Notes: generated by a model not told the origin, from the sequence alone. Counted from the first letter of the stretch, positions 16,387-24,770 are shown. The stretch: DNA of 64,000 nucleotides from Streptomyces iranensis (GCF_017874715.1 NZ_JAGGLR010000038.1:16955-80954); one strand, 5' to 3'. A program made the numbers and translations.

Positions 16387-17510
16387 GCCGGCACCTCCTG
16401 CTTGTCCGTACCCTTGTCGGCCTTGGCCTGGGCGGCGAGCTCCGCGCCCACCCTCTGCTGCTGGCGCTTGAGCCCGTAGCGGCGCACCAGTTCGTACGCG
16501 ATGACGACGCACAGGACGATCACGCCCTGCATCACACCGACGATCTCCTTGTCGTAGTCCTCGAACTCCAGGCGGTTGGCGCCGCGCTCGAGGAAGCCCC
16601 ACAACACGGCGGCCAGGCCGATGCCGACCGGGTTGTTGCGGCCGAGCAGCGCGATGGCGATACCGGTGAAGCCGATGCCGGTGGGGAAGTCGGAGGTGAA
16701 CTGGTGGGTGTCGTTGAGCAGGGTCGGCATGCCGATCAGACCGGCCATCGCGCCCGAGAGCAGCATGCTGGTGAGCACCATGCGCTTGACGTTGACGCCG
16801 CTGGCCTGGGCGGCGGACTCGGAGCGGCCCACCGCGCGCAGGTCGAAGCCGAACCGGGTGCGCCCGAGCAGGAACCAGAAGCCGGCGCCCGCGAGCGCCG
16901 CGACCACGATGAAGCCCCAGATGGGGTCGAGGTCGCCGCCCGCCGGGATGGTGAAGAAGTGGCTGGAGGACGGCAGTGGGTCGGTGGCCACGATGTTGGT
17001 CTGCTTGTCGAGATCGGCCAGCCGCCCGTCCACCAGCAGATAGCTGATGACGATGCCCGAGAGGGAGTTCAGCATGATGGTGCTGATCACCTCGCTGACG
17101 CCCCGGTAGACCTTCAGCAGACCGGCGATGGACGCCCACATGGCGCCGACGAGCATGCCGACCAGCAGGATCAGCGGGATCTGCACCAGCCCGGGGAGCT
17201 TCAGCGCCCCGCCGACGACGGCGGCGAAGAAGGCGGCGAGCCGGTACTGGCCGTCGACGCCGATGTTGAAGAGGTTCATCCGGAAGCCGATGGCCACCGC
17301 GAGCCCCGCCAGGTAGTACGTGGTCGCCTTGTTGAGGATGTAGACCTGGCTGTCGGCCTTCACGCCGTAGTCGAACATGATGCCGAAGGCGTTGAACGGC
17401 TCCTTGCCGGTCGCCAGCAGCACCAGCGCGGTCACCACGAACGCGGCGGCGAGCGCCAGCACCGGGGCCGCGACCGCGAGCAGTACCCGCTCCTTGTCCA
17501 GCTTCTTCAT
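16383..17510 (-). CDS. ABC nucleoside transporter permease (first)
   Basis: 375 residues from ATG 17510, which overlaps the stop of the ATPase gene. About nine membrane segments are predicted. RMNLFNIGVDGQYRLAAFFA and the loop FDLRAVGRSESAAQASGVNV mark it as the first permease of a BMP-type nucleoside importer. The C-terminal 30 residues (RVGAELAAQAKADKG) are charged and cytoplasmic. Confidence 0.92.
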   Translation of the reverse strand: MKKLDKERVLLAVAAPVLALAAAFVVTALVLLATGKEPFNAFGIMFDYGVKADSQVYILNKATTYYLAGLAVAIGFRMNLFNIGVDGQYRLAAFFAAVVGGALKLPGLVQIPLILLVGMLVGAMWASIAGLLKVYRGVSEVISTIMLNSLSGIVISYLLVDGRLADLDKQTNIVATDPLPSSSHFFTIPAGGDLDPIWGFIVVAALAGAGFWFLLGRTRFGFDLRAVGRSESAAQASGVNVKRMVLTSMLLSGAMAGLIGMPTLLNDTHQFTSDFPTGIGFTGIAIALLGRNNPVGIGLAAVLWGFLERGANRLEFEDYDKEIVGVMQGVIVLCVVIAYELVRRYGLKRQQQRVGAELAAQAKADKGTDKQEVPA

Positions 17511-19273
17511 CGGCCCTCTCCCCCGGTCGCGGTTCCGGCCTCGGTCCCGGCCCCTGTCGCGGCCCCTGTCGCGGCCCCGGTCCCTGTCGCGGCCCCGGCC
17601 CCGGTCCCTGTCGCGGCCCCGGTCCCGTCGTCCGCCGGGCCCTCCAGATGGCCGGAGGCGGCGCCGGTCATGGCCGAGCCCAGCTCCTCCGGGGTGATCG
17701 TGGCGGGGTCGGCGTCGGCGACCAGCCGGCCGCGGTACATCACCCGCAAGGTGTCGGACAGGCCGATCAGCTCGTCCAGGTCGGCCGAGATCAGCAGCAC
17801 GGCCAGGCCGTCCCGGCGCGCGGCGCGGATCTGGTCCCAGATCTGCGCCTGGGCGCCCACGTCCACACCCCGGGTGGGGTGCGCGGCGATCAGCAGCTTG
17901 GGGTGGTGGCTCATCTCCCGGCCGACGATCAGCTTCTGCTGGTTGCCCCCGGACAGCGAGGCCGCGGTGACCTCGATCCCCGGCGTACGCACGTCGTACT
18001 CGGCGACGATCCGCTCGGTGTCGCGCCGGGCGGCGGCCGGGTTGAGCAGCCCGGCCCTGCTGTTGGGCTCCTCGGTGACATGGCCGAGGATGCGGTTCTC
18101 CCACAGCGGCGCCTCCAGCAGCAGTCCGTGCCGGTGGCGGTCCTCGGGGATGTAGCCGATGCCGTCCTCGCGCCGCTTGCGGGTGGGCGCGTGGGAGATG
18201 TCGGCGCCGTCGAGGGTGATGGTGCCGGCGTCGGGGTCGCGCATGCCCATGATGGCCTCGACCAGTTCGGCCTGGCCGTTGCCCTCCACACCGGCGATGC
18301 CGAGGACTTCGCCCTTGCGGATGGCGAAGTCGATGTCGTCGAGCACGGCCCGCTCCACCCCGTCCACATCGGTGGCGGTCAGCCGCAGCGCGTCCACGAC
18401 GAGCAGGTCGGTGTCGGTGACGGTGGATTCGCGGGTCTCGGGCGAGGGCAGCTCGCTGCCGACCATCAGCTCGGCCAGCTGCCGGGGGTTGGTCTCGGAC
18501 GGCACGACGGAGGCGACCGTGGTGCCGCGCCGGATGACGGTGATGTCATCGGCCACGGACAGCACCTCGCCCAGCTTGTGCGAGATGAACAGCACCGTCA
18601 GGCCCTCGGACTTGAGCTCGCGGAGGTTGTCGAAGAGCGCGTCGACCTCCTGCGGGACGAGCACGGCGGTCGGCTCGTCGAGGATCAGCGTCCGGGCGCC
18701 CCGGTAGAGGACCTTGAGGATCTCCACCCGCTGACGGTCCGCCACGCCCAGGTCCTCGACGAGGACGTCGGGGCGGACGCCCAGCCCGTAGGCGTCGGAG
18801 ATCTCCTTGATCCGGGCCCGCGCCCTGCCGGCGATGCCGTGCAGCTTCTCGGCGCCGAGGACCACGTTCTCCAGCACGGTGAAGTTGTCGGCGAGCATGA
18901 AGTGCTGGTGCACCATGCCCACGCCGCGGGATATGGCGTCCGCCGGGGAGTGCAGTTCCACCGTCTCGCCGTCGATCGCGATGGTGCCCTCGTCCGGGCG
19001 CTGCATCCCGTAGAGGATCTTCATCAGGGTCGACTTGCCCGCGCCGTTCTCGCCCACGAGGGCGTGCACGGTACCGCGGCGCACGGTGATGTCGATGTCG
19101 TGGTTGGCGACGACTCCGGGGAACCGCTTGGTGATTCCGCGGAGTTCTACGGCGACGTCCGTGACGGCACCGGCGGGAGCGCCCTTGGGTGGGCTGGCGG
19201 CTTTGATGGCGCACTCCTGAGGGGCGGAGGGGGGTGGGGCTGGCCGGGGGCCGGACCGGCCGGGGTACGCCAC
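17507..19273 (-). CDS. ABC nucleoside transporter ATP-binding protein (double domain)
   Basis: Two ABC domains in one chain, as in ribose and nucleoside importers. Domain 1 has Walker A ENGAGKST and LILDEPTAVL. Domain 2 has a degenerate Walker A region (GVEGNGQAE), signature LSGGNQQK, and AAHPTRGVDVG in place of a Walker B DEPT. The boundary used is a GTG at 19273 with no ribosome site. The best ribosome site (aggag, 19214-19218) precedes an in-frame ATC codon at 19207-19205, and the only GTG near it is out of frame. The C-terminal 40 residues are Gly/Ala/Thr repeats encoded by tandem cctgtcgcggcccc-like DNA. Confidence 0.9.
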   Translation of the reverse strand: MAYPGRSGPRPAPPPSAPQECAIKAASPPKGAPAGAVTDVAVELRGITKRFPGVVANHDIDITVRRGTVHALVGENGAGKSTLMKILYGMQRPDEGTIAIDGETVELHSPADAISRGVGMVHQHFMLADNFTVLENVVLGAEKLHGIAGRARARIKEISDAYGLGVRPDVLVEDLGVADRQRVEILKVLYRGARTLILDEPTAVLVPQEVDALFDNLRELKSEGLTVLFISHKLGEVLSVADDITVIRRGTTVASVVPSETNPRQLAELMVGSELPSPETRESTVTDTDLLVVDALRLTATDVDGVERAVLDDIDFAIRKGEVLGIAGVEGNGQAELVEAIMGMRDPDAGTITLDGADISHAPTRKRREDGIGYIPEDRHRHGLLLEAPLWENRILGHVTEEPNSRAGLLNPAAARRDTERIVAEYDVRTPGIEVTAASLSGGNQQKLIVGREMSHHPKLLIAAHPTRGVDVGAQAQIWDQIRAARRDGLAVLLISADLDELIGLSDTLRVMYRGRLVADADPATITPEELGSAMTGAASGHLEGPADDGTGAATGTGAGAATGTGAATGAATGAGTEAGTATGGEGR

Positions 19274-19345
19274 GGACCCGGGCGGACCCGGGCGGACCCG
19301 GGGCGGGTGCCCGGGGGTGCCGTGCGGGTCCGTGGCGCGAAGGGG

Positions 19346-20380
19346 TCAGTCCTTGTAGGTGTCCTGGACCTTGATCTGACCGTCGATGATCTTCTTCTTG
19401 GCCGCCTCGATCTTCGGCTTGATGTCGTTGATGAAGCCGCCGGAGTAGGAGAGGGAGACGCCGCCGCGCTTGAGGTCGTAGCTCTGGACGCCGCTCTCGG
19501 GCTTCTTGTCCTTCACGACGCTCTTGATGAAGTCGTAGACCGAACCGTCCACGGTCTTGACCATGGAGGTCAGGATCGCCTTCTTGTACTGGGCCAGGCC
19601 CTTGTCGTAGTACTGGTCGCCGTCGACGCCGATCGACCAGGTGCCCTTCTTACCGGCGGTCGCCTCGATGGCGCCCGCGCCGGAGCCGCCGGCCGCGGAG
19701 AAGATCACGTCGACCTTGTTGGAGAGCATGCCCTCGGCGATGTCCTTGCCGCGGTCCGGCATGCCGAAGCCCTTGGGCGAACCGACCTGCACCCACTGGA
19801 CGTCCAGGGATGCCTTGGGGTTGGTGTCCTTCAGGCCCTGCTGGAAGCCGCCCGCGAACTTCTTGATCAGCGCGCTGTCGGTGCCGCCGATGAAGCCGAC
19901 CTTGTCGGACTTGGTCTTCAGCCCCGCTGCGACGCCGGCGAGGTAGGAGCCCTCGTGCTCGGCGGAGACCAGGCTGGCCACGTTCTTGGCGTCGACGACC
20001 GAGTCGACGATGGCGAAGTCGGTGTCCTTGTACTTCTTGGCGGCCTTGGTGAGCGAGGGGGTCCACGCGTAGCCGACGCCCACGACGGGGTTGTAGCCCG
20101 CCTCGGCGAGGCTCGCCAGCTTGTCGTAGCGATCGGCGTCCGTGTCGCCGTCCTTCGCCGTCAGCTCCTTGCCCTTGACGTCGAAGTCCTTCAGTGCCTT
20201 GTCATAGCCCTTGGCGGCGGAGTCGTTGAAGGAGTGGTCCCCACGGCCGCCCACGTCGTAAGCCAGACCGATACCGGCGTCCTTGCTTCCCTCTTCGGAA
20301 CTGCTGCCACACGCGGTGACGGAAAATGCGAGAGCCGCGGTGGCAATGCCCGCGACAGCTATCGTGGATACCCGGCGCAC
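19346..20380 (-). CDS. BMP-family nucleoside-binding lipoprotein
   Basis: 344 residues from GTG 20380, with AGAGGGG upstream. The signal peptide ends in the lipobox VTAC (Cys24). The mature protein has the Bmp domain: AYDVGGRGDHSFNDSAAKGY at the N terminus, GVGYAWTPS, AEHEGSYLAGVAAGLKT, VIFSAAGGSGAGAIEA and SIGVDGDQYY. BMP lipoproteins bind purine or pyrimidine nucleosides outside the cell and hand them to the permeases encoded downstream. The 72-base gap to the ATPase gene is G-rich with aggacccgggc repeats. Confidence 0.94.
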   Translation of the reverse strand: MRRVSTIAVAGIATAALAFSVTACGSSSEEGSKDAGIGLAYDVGGRGDHSFNDSAAKGYDKALKDFDVKGKELTAKDGDTDADRYDKLASLAEAGYNPVVGVGYAWTPSLTKAAKKYKDTDFAIVDSVVDAKNVASLVSAEHEGSYLAGVAAGLKTKSDKVGFIGGTDSALIKKFAGGFQQGLKDTNPKASLDVQWVQVGSPKGFGMPDRGKDIAEGMLSNKVDVIFSAAGGSGAGAIEATAGKKGTWSIGVDGDQYYDKGLAQYKKAILTSMVKTVDGSVYDFIKSVVKDKKPESGVQSYDLKRGGVSLSYSGGFINDIKPKIEAAKKKIIDGQIKVQDTYKD

Positions 20381-20515
20381 GAGGGTCCCCTCTGATGATC
20401 TCGAAGCGCCCCTTGCGGCGCTGGCTCCGGCGCATCGTAACGCGCGTAGATGCCAGATAAAGGCCCCTTAGGAAGCCGTTATCGGATCGTCGCGAACCTC
20501 TCGTGTCCGCCAGGT

Positions 20516-21670
20516 CTACACAACGTTCCAGCCGGGTAAAACGGCCGCGATTACGCCCGGGTACGTCCCTGTATGTGCCCAGCGGGCGAGGGGCGTGTCA
20601 GGTGAGCGGAGCCAGAGCCGCTGTCCGCCGGGGGACACGGTCAGCCCGAAGTCGCCGGGGTCCGGGCTGCCGTCGTTCACGTACGCCTTGTGCACGGCGG
20701 TGGCCTCGTCCCACAGCCGCCGTGGGCCGTACTGCCACACCTCCTGCCGGGTGACCGTGGCCGCCGACCCGTTCCGATCGTGGAGCCAGATCTGATACCC
20801 GCCGTCCGGTGCTCCGTCGGCCATGACCACACCCGGCAGTTTCGCGCCCGCGTAGAGGGCGAAACCGAGGCCCGCCATGGTCTCGGCGGGAAGCGCGCCG
20901 GTGCTGCTGCGCCGACCGGTTCCGCTGTCCACCGGGAGGTCCGGGCCAGGGCGCTCCGAGCGCATCGGCATGAACCGGGCACCGCCGACGAACCGGCCGG
21001 AGGCCACCCCGTCACCGCCCACGTCGAGCCGCACCAGAGCCCCGGACCAGATGTCCCCCGCCAGCGGGGCGAGGATGAGCCCGCCCGGCTTGGTCTGCCG
21101 TACCCATGCGTACGGGATGCGGCGCACCGAACAGGTCGCGATGATCCGGTCGTACGGCGCCCCGGACTCCCACCCCCGTGCGCCGTCGCCCCATACGACG
21201 TCGGGGCTGTACCCGGCCTCCTCGATGACCTTCGCGGCCTTCTCCGCCAGCACGGGGTCGACCTCGACGGTGGTGACGTTCTGGCTCCCCAGACGCGCGG
21301 CGAGCAGCGCGGCGTTCCAGCCGCTGCCGGTGCCGATCTCCAACACCCGCTGCCCGTCGGCGACCTCGAGCGCGGTGAGCATGCGGGCCACCATCGTGGG
21401 CATGGAGTTGGACGAGGTCGCGATACCCGGACCGTCACGCTGCCCGTCGTCCACCTGCGTCACGATCGGCACATCCCGGTAGACGAGGTCCCACCAGGCC
21501 ACGTCCGTCGTGACGGAAACGCATGTGGCCCGCTGCTCCCAGATGTCACCGGGGATGAAGTGGTGGCGTGGAACGGCGTCGAAGGCCGGACGCCAGGCGT
21601 CCGGCAGCTCGCCGGAGGCGGCGAGAACTTCCAGCAACGCCGCGTGACGCGGTCGCCAGTCCTCGGGCAT
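20516..21670 (-). CDS. PIMT-like O-methyltransferase, RiPP-associated type
   Basis: 384 residues from the ATG giving MPEDWRPRHAALL. Residues 1-200 are a protein-L-isoaspartate methyltransferase domain: ATSSNSMPTMVARML, SAM-binding VLEIGTGSGWNAALLA, TTVEVDPVLAEKA and TKPGGLILAPLAG. Ordinary repair PIMT is about 210-220 residues. Here a C-terminal extension of about 170 residues ends with RRLWDEATAVHKAYVNDG, FGLTVSP and RLWLRSPD, resembling the tail of PIMT homologs that tailor RiPPs (lanthipeptide, graspetide, imiditide). The gene starts five bases after a 34-residue peptide gene whose last codons contain its ribosome site. Methylation of an Asp in that peptide is the inferred role. Confidence 0.85.
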   Translation of the reverse strand: MPEDWRPRHAALLEVLAASGELPDAWRPAFDAVPRHHFIPGDIWEQRATCVSVTTDVAWWDLVYRDVPIVTQVDDGQRDGPGIATSSNSMPTMVARMLTALEVADGQRVLEIGTGSGWNAALLAARLGSQNVTTVEVDPVLAEKAAKVIEEAGYSPDVVWGDGARGWESGAPYDRIIATCSVRRIPYAWVRQTKPGGLILAPLAGDIWSGALVRLDVGGDGVASGRFVGGARFMPMRSERPGPDLPVDSGTGRRSSTGALPAETMAGLGFALYAGAKLPGVVMADGAPDGGYQIWLHDRNGSAATVTRQEVWQYGPRRLWDEATAVHKAYVNDGSPDPGDFGLTVSPGGQRLWLRSPDTPLARWAHTGTYPGVIAAVLPGWNVV

Positions 21671-21675
21671 GGCCC

Positions 21676-21780
21676 TCACTTCTCCCTCGGGGGCAGTGTG
21701 CCGTCCGGCGGGGGCGGTGGCGGGGGCGTCCATGGCTTGATCGGGGCGGGATCGCCGTTGTACTTGTTCTCGGCGGTCAT
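21676..21780 (-). CDS. 34-residue proline-rich peptide, candidate RiPP precursor
   Basis: A perfect AGGAGG lies 7 bases before the ATG, the best ribosome site in this operon. The peptide starts MTAENKYNGDPAP, continues IKPWT with seven prolines, and ends DGTLPPREK. It holds an Asn-Gly (8-9) and an Asp-Gly (26-27), both classic isoaspartate/aspartimide-forming sites, beside a gene for a PIMT-like enzyme. Its end (agg gag aag tga) forms the ribosome site of that enzyme. It has no Cys, so it is not a lanthipeptide. Function as a precursor is inferred; expression is strongly suggested. Confidence 0.7.
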   Translation of the reverse strand: MTAENKYNGDPAPIKPWTPPPPPPPDGTLPPREK

Positions 21781-21784
21781 AGTT

Positions 21785-21997
21785 CTACCTCCTGGGTGCG
21801 GGTGCTTGGGCGTCTGCGTTGGAGGCGCATTCCGGCCGGGCCTGCCGCGCAGCCTCCTCATAGGCACGGAGCAGCCGCTCCCCGGTCTCACACCCGGCAC
21901 CGGGTGTCCGGCAGGCGAGGCAGCCCGCGGCGTGCTCGATGGCGGCGCGCCACGCCTCGTCGGCGAACGGATCCTTGGTTTGCTCGGCGGCCGTCAT
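21785..21997 (-). CDS. Small protein with H-x3-C-x2-C motif
   Basis: 70 residues. The core EHAAGCLACRTPGAGC has a His-x3-Cys-x2-Cys pattern plus a third Cys, followed by an amphipathic helix RLLRAYEEAARQ. The spacing equals the zinc motif of ZAS anti-sigma factors, though there is no other resemblance to them. It is coupled to its neighbours: ATG overlaps the upstream 200-residue gene (ATGA), and the precursor peptide starts 4 bases after its stop. A homolog with the same core is encoded at 26635-26859. Metal binding is an inference. Confidence 0.75.
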   Translation of the reverse strand: MTAAEQTKDPFADEAWRAAIEHAAGCLACRTPGAGCETGERLLRAYEEAARQARPECASNADAQAPAPRR

Positions 21998-22596
21998 CGA
22001 GTCCTGCCCTGGTCGAGCGCGCGGCGCCTTGCGGCGGCCTCGGCGACGGCATCGCGCTGGTAGGTCCCGGTATGGCGCGGGCAGGCGTAGATGGTGCGTC
22101 CGGCTCCGCTGCCGCCGTGCTGGACGTCGACGATGACCGGTTCGTCGGTGGGGAGTTCGCAGCGATAGCAGGTCCGGCGGCCCTGCGGGACCGGGCCCAG
22201 CTCGGCGCGGTCGGCCTCGGCCAGCGCTTCCCACAGCTTGAAGGCGTCGGTGAGGTAGTGATCTGCCGAGAGCGGCACGCGCCAGTGGGTGCCGGGGCCC
22301 TCCGTCCTGGAGGTGGGCGGCACGCCGAGGTAGGTGCGCTCGTCGGTCAGCTCGGTGAGGACGCGGACCTGCCGCAGGCGCCAGCTCTCAGCGGAACCCA
22401 CCTCGATGAACCAGTAGAGAGTCCCGTACTTGTCCTGGATGACGGCGCCGGTGTCGTCACCGAGCAGTTCCAGGGCGCGCTCGCCGACGAGGGGCGCGGC
22501 CCGCACGGAGTCCCACCATTTGCCTGCGGGTAACGCCTCGACATCCACGGCGGGCGGTGGCATCCACGGCAAGCGACAGGCGTCGTTCGACTTCAT
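21994..22596 (-). CDS. Uncharacterised protein, primase-like domain with C-terminal Cys motif
   Basis: 200 residues. GGGAGA lies 5 bases before the ATG that gives MKSNDACRLPW; an ATG five codons earlier is a less likely start. The N-terminal 130 residues (GKWWDSVRAAPLVGERAL, TGAVIQDKYGTLYWFIEVG, THWRVPLSADHYLTD) resemble proteins found widely in Streptomyces and related to the C-terminal part of bifunctional primase-polymerases. The C-terminal part has CYRCELPTDEP and YACPRHTG, a possible zinc ribbon. First gene of the four-gene operon ending in the PIMT-like enzyme. No function is assigned. Confidence 0.7.
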   Translation of the reverse strand: MKSNDACRLPWMPPPAVDVEALPAGKWWDSVRAAPLVGERALELLGDDTGAVIQDKYGTLYWFIEVGSAESWRLRQVRVLTELTDERTYLGVPPTSRTEGPGTHWRVPLSADHYLTDAFKLWEALAEADRAELGPVPQGRRTCYRCELPTDEPVIVDVQHGGSGAGRTIYACPRHTGTYQRDAVAEAAARRRALDQGRTR

Positions 22597-22679
22597 GGTT
22601 TCTCCCGACATTATCGGAGAAGGGTTGGCACACATCGAGATTGGTGGCGTGACAGCGATCACGGAATATCCGGCAGGTG

Positions 22680-22694
22680 TTACCGAGGCGGTAA
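22680..22694. promoter_or_regulatory. Palindromic operator between divergent genes
   Basis: TTACCG-agg-CGGTAA, perfect 6-bp arms, sits in the 163-base gap between the 200-residue gene and the HTH-TPR regulator, in a locally AT-richer stretch with a taatac sequence overlapping the right arm. It is a candidate binding site for the adjacent regulator. Confidence 0.6.
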
Positions 22695-22759
22695 TACGCT
22701 CGTTCTTGGTTCGGTACACAGCATCGGTGCGCTTACGATCAACCGGAGTTGGACCGCCT

Positions 22760-24214
22760 ATGAACGCCACCACCCCCGGCCCGCTCGCCCCGGACGTCCT
22801 CGACAGAGACGACCTGCGCCGAGCCCTGGAAGAGCACGACTTCGCCGCCGCGTTCACCCTGATCAAAAAATGGGGCGGACTGTCACAAAACCGAATCGCC
22901 GCAGCCTGTCGGCTCACCCCAGGCAAGGTCTCCACGATCATGAACGGATCCAGTCGGGTCACTTCCATAGAGGTCATCCGCCGGATCGCGGACGGGCTAC
23001 ACATCCCCGGACAGCTCGTCGGCCTCGCGCCCCGGCCATGGGAAAGCGCAGACTCCGCGCCCCAAGAATTACAGACAGCCCGCGCCCACCCAGAGCAAGC
23101 AGATACCGACGCCGTACCGTGGCGGCCAGACGCCACCGTCGACTTGGCCGCCAACCTCACCAGGAGCGACCTGATGGACCGCCGAGCCGTGACGCGCTCC
23201 CTCGCGGGCATCGTCACCGGTGCGCCGCTTCTCGACACTCTCGACGGGTGGCGCACACCCGCCGCAGCCGACGGCCGACCACGTCGCCCCGGCCGCCTGG
23301 GCACTCGCGAAGTGGACGAGCTGGAAACCACCGCGCGCGCCTTCCGCCAGTGGGGCCGCGCCGGTGGAAGCGGCCTCTGCAGAAAGGCCGTCGTAGGGCA
23401 GCTCGCTGAGGTGGCTGCCGCCCTCGACGAGCACCAGGCCCCGGCGGTCGAACGGCGTCTCTACACCGTCATGGCCGAACTCGCAGGCACAGCGGCCTCC
23501 ATGTCATGGGACATAGGCCAGCAGCGCCGTGCCCAGGACTACTATCGGCTGGCACTCCGAGCGGCTCACGCCGGTGGCAACTCCCTCTTCGGCGCAAACG
23601 TGCTGGCGGGCATGGCCCGGCAGATGCTGTACCAAGACCGGCCACACGACGCCTTGGAACTGGTGCGCCTGGCCCAGGACGGCGTGCGCCGCACTGCTGG
23701 TTCCAGGCTGCGGGCGATGCTCCACACCCGCGAGGCGTGGGCACTGGCCAGCATGGATCGCCCGTCAGGTTTCCGCCGCGCAACCGCACAGGCCGCCGAC
23801 GCGCTCGGCTCCATTGACCGGAACGAAACCGAGTCGTACTGGATCGGCTACTTCAACGAAGCCGAGCTTGCCGGAGTCACCGGAGGCAGACTCCTGGAGA
23901 TGGCTCGCTCCCAGCCCCGTGCCTACGCGGACCAGGCTGCCGACCATATCCGTACCGCCCTGGAACAGCGGGGCCCGGAAGCCGGCCGCGGCTACGCCCT
24001 CGACTGGATCGGCCTGGCCGAATGCGCCTTCCTTCTGGGCGACACGCAGAGCGCGGCCGACTACGCGCAACGCGCTGTCGACGCCGCGTCCAGCCTTCGC
24101 TCCGGTCGCGTGCGCGTACAGCTGGCACAGCTGTACCCCTACACAGTGGGAGACGGCGTACCCCGGGCCGTGGCTGACGTGCGCGGTAGCATCCGGAGCC
24201 TGCTGACCGCATGA
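22760..24214 (+). CDS. HTH (XRE-type) regulator with TPR-like domain
   Basis: 484 residues from ATG 22760, with GGAG upstream. Residues 20-80 form an HTH (LIKKWGGLSQNRIAAACRLT, KVSTIMNGSSRVTSIEVI). A linker contains a short hydrophobic stretch (RRAVTRSLAGIVTGAP), and the C-terminal 300 residues are helical repeats (LYTVMAELAGTAASMSWD, AQDYYRLALRAAHAGGN, YALDWIGLAECAFLLGD), a TPR layout that often senses a peptide or small ligand. It is 13 bases upstream of the SLOG-like gene and divergent from the PIMT-peptide operon. Confidence 0.82.
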   Translation: MNATTPGPLAPDVLDRDDLRRALEEHDFAAAFTLIKKWGGLSQNRIAAACRLTPGKVSTIMNGSSRVTSIEVIRRIADGLHIPGQLVGLAPRPWESADSAPQELQTARAHPEQADTDAVPWRPDATVDLAANLTRSDLMDRRAVTRSLAGIVTGAPLLDTLDGWRTPAAADGRPRRPGRLGTREVDELETTARAFRQWGRAGGSGLCRKAVVGQLAEVAAALDEHQAPAVERRLYTVMAELAGTAASMSWDIGQQRRAQDYYRLALRAAHAGGNSLFGANVLAGMARQMLYQDRPHDALELVRLAQDGVRRTAGSRLRAMLHTREAWALASMDRPSGFRRATAQAADALGSIDRNETESYWIGYFNEAELAGVTGGRLLEMARSQPRAYADQAADHIRTALEQRGPEAGRGYALDWIGLAECAFLLGDTQSAADYAQRAVDAASSLRSGRVRVQLAQLYPYTVGDGVPRAVADVRGSIRSLLTA

Positions 24215-24227
24215 TGAGGAAGGCGCG

Positions 24228-24716
24228 ATGACGACGATCGCTGTGACGGGGCACATGGACATCACCGACGCGTCGATGCCGCTGGTGCGGGGAGAGCTGG
24301 ACAAGATCCTTGCCGCCTATGAGCCCTCCGGCCTGGTAGGAGTGTCGTGCATCGCGAAAGGCAGCGACAGCCTCTTCGCGGACGCGGTCCTGGCCGCAGG
24401 CGGGCGCCTGGCCGTGGTGATCCCTTCAGAGGACTACCGGCAGGCGAAGGTGAAGCCAGAGCATGCCGAAACTTTCGACCGGCTGGTAGAGGCGGCGGAC
24501 GAAGTGCTGGTGATGCCTCATGCCACGGCAAACCGTCAAGCGTACGAAGCGGCGAACGCCGTGCTGTTGGAGCGTGCCGATCGGCTGGTGGCCGTGTGGA
24601 ACGGCCGGCCGCCCACGGGCAAGGGCGGCGGGACGGCGGACGTGGTGCACCAGGCGCGCGAGGCAGACATCCCTGTGGATGTCGTCTGGCCGGACGGGGC
24701 GTCCCGCCGGGCATGA
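24228..24716 (+). CDS. SLOG/Rossmann-like nucleotide-sensing protein
   Basis: 162 residues with GAGGAAGG before the ATG. It starts with a Rossmann-like strand and TGHMDIT, then VGVSCIAKGSDSLFADAVLA, a Gly/Ser-Asp motif typical of SLOG and YpsA-like folds, AVVIPSEDYRQ, and DRLVAVWNGRPPTGKGGGTA, the second conserved loop. SLOG domains are predicted to bind nucleotide-derived ligands in conflict and stress systems. It forms a two-gene unit with the HTH-TPR regulator. The family assignment is by pattern only. Confidence 0.65.
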   Translation: MTTIAVTGHMDITDASMPLVRGELDKILAAYEPSGLVGVSCIAKGSDSLFADAVLAAGGRLAVVIPSEDYRQAKVKPEHAETFDRLVEAADEVLVMPHATANRQAYEAANAVLLERADRLVAVWNGRPPTGKGGGTADVVHQAREADIPVDVVWPDGASRRA

Positions 24717-24726
24717 CGAAAGCCCC

Positions 24727-24747
24727 CCGGCCCGGCACGCGGGCCGG
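24727..24747. terminator. Terminator between convergent genes
   Basis: ccggcccg (24727-24734) and cgggccgg (24740-24747) with a 5-base loop, between the SLOG-like gene and the convergent DUF5753 regulator. Confidence 0.75.
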
Positions 24748-24770
24748 ACGGGAGCCCGTCGCGCTCATAG

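Noticed and set aside
17648..20395. 915-codon plus-strand ORF across the nucleoside transporter genes
   Set aside because: It is antisense to the BMP lipoprotein and ATPase genes, whose motifs and ribosome sites are clear. GC-rich third positions create such long antisense frames.
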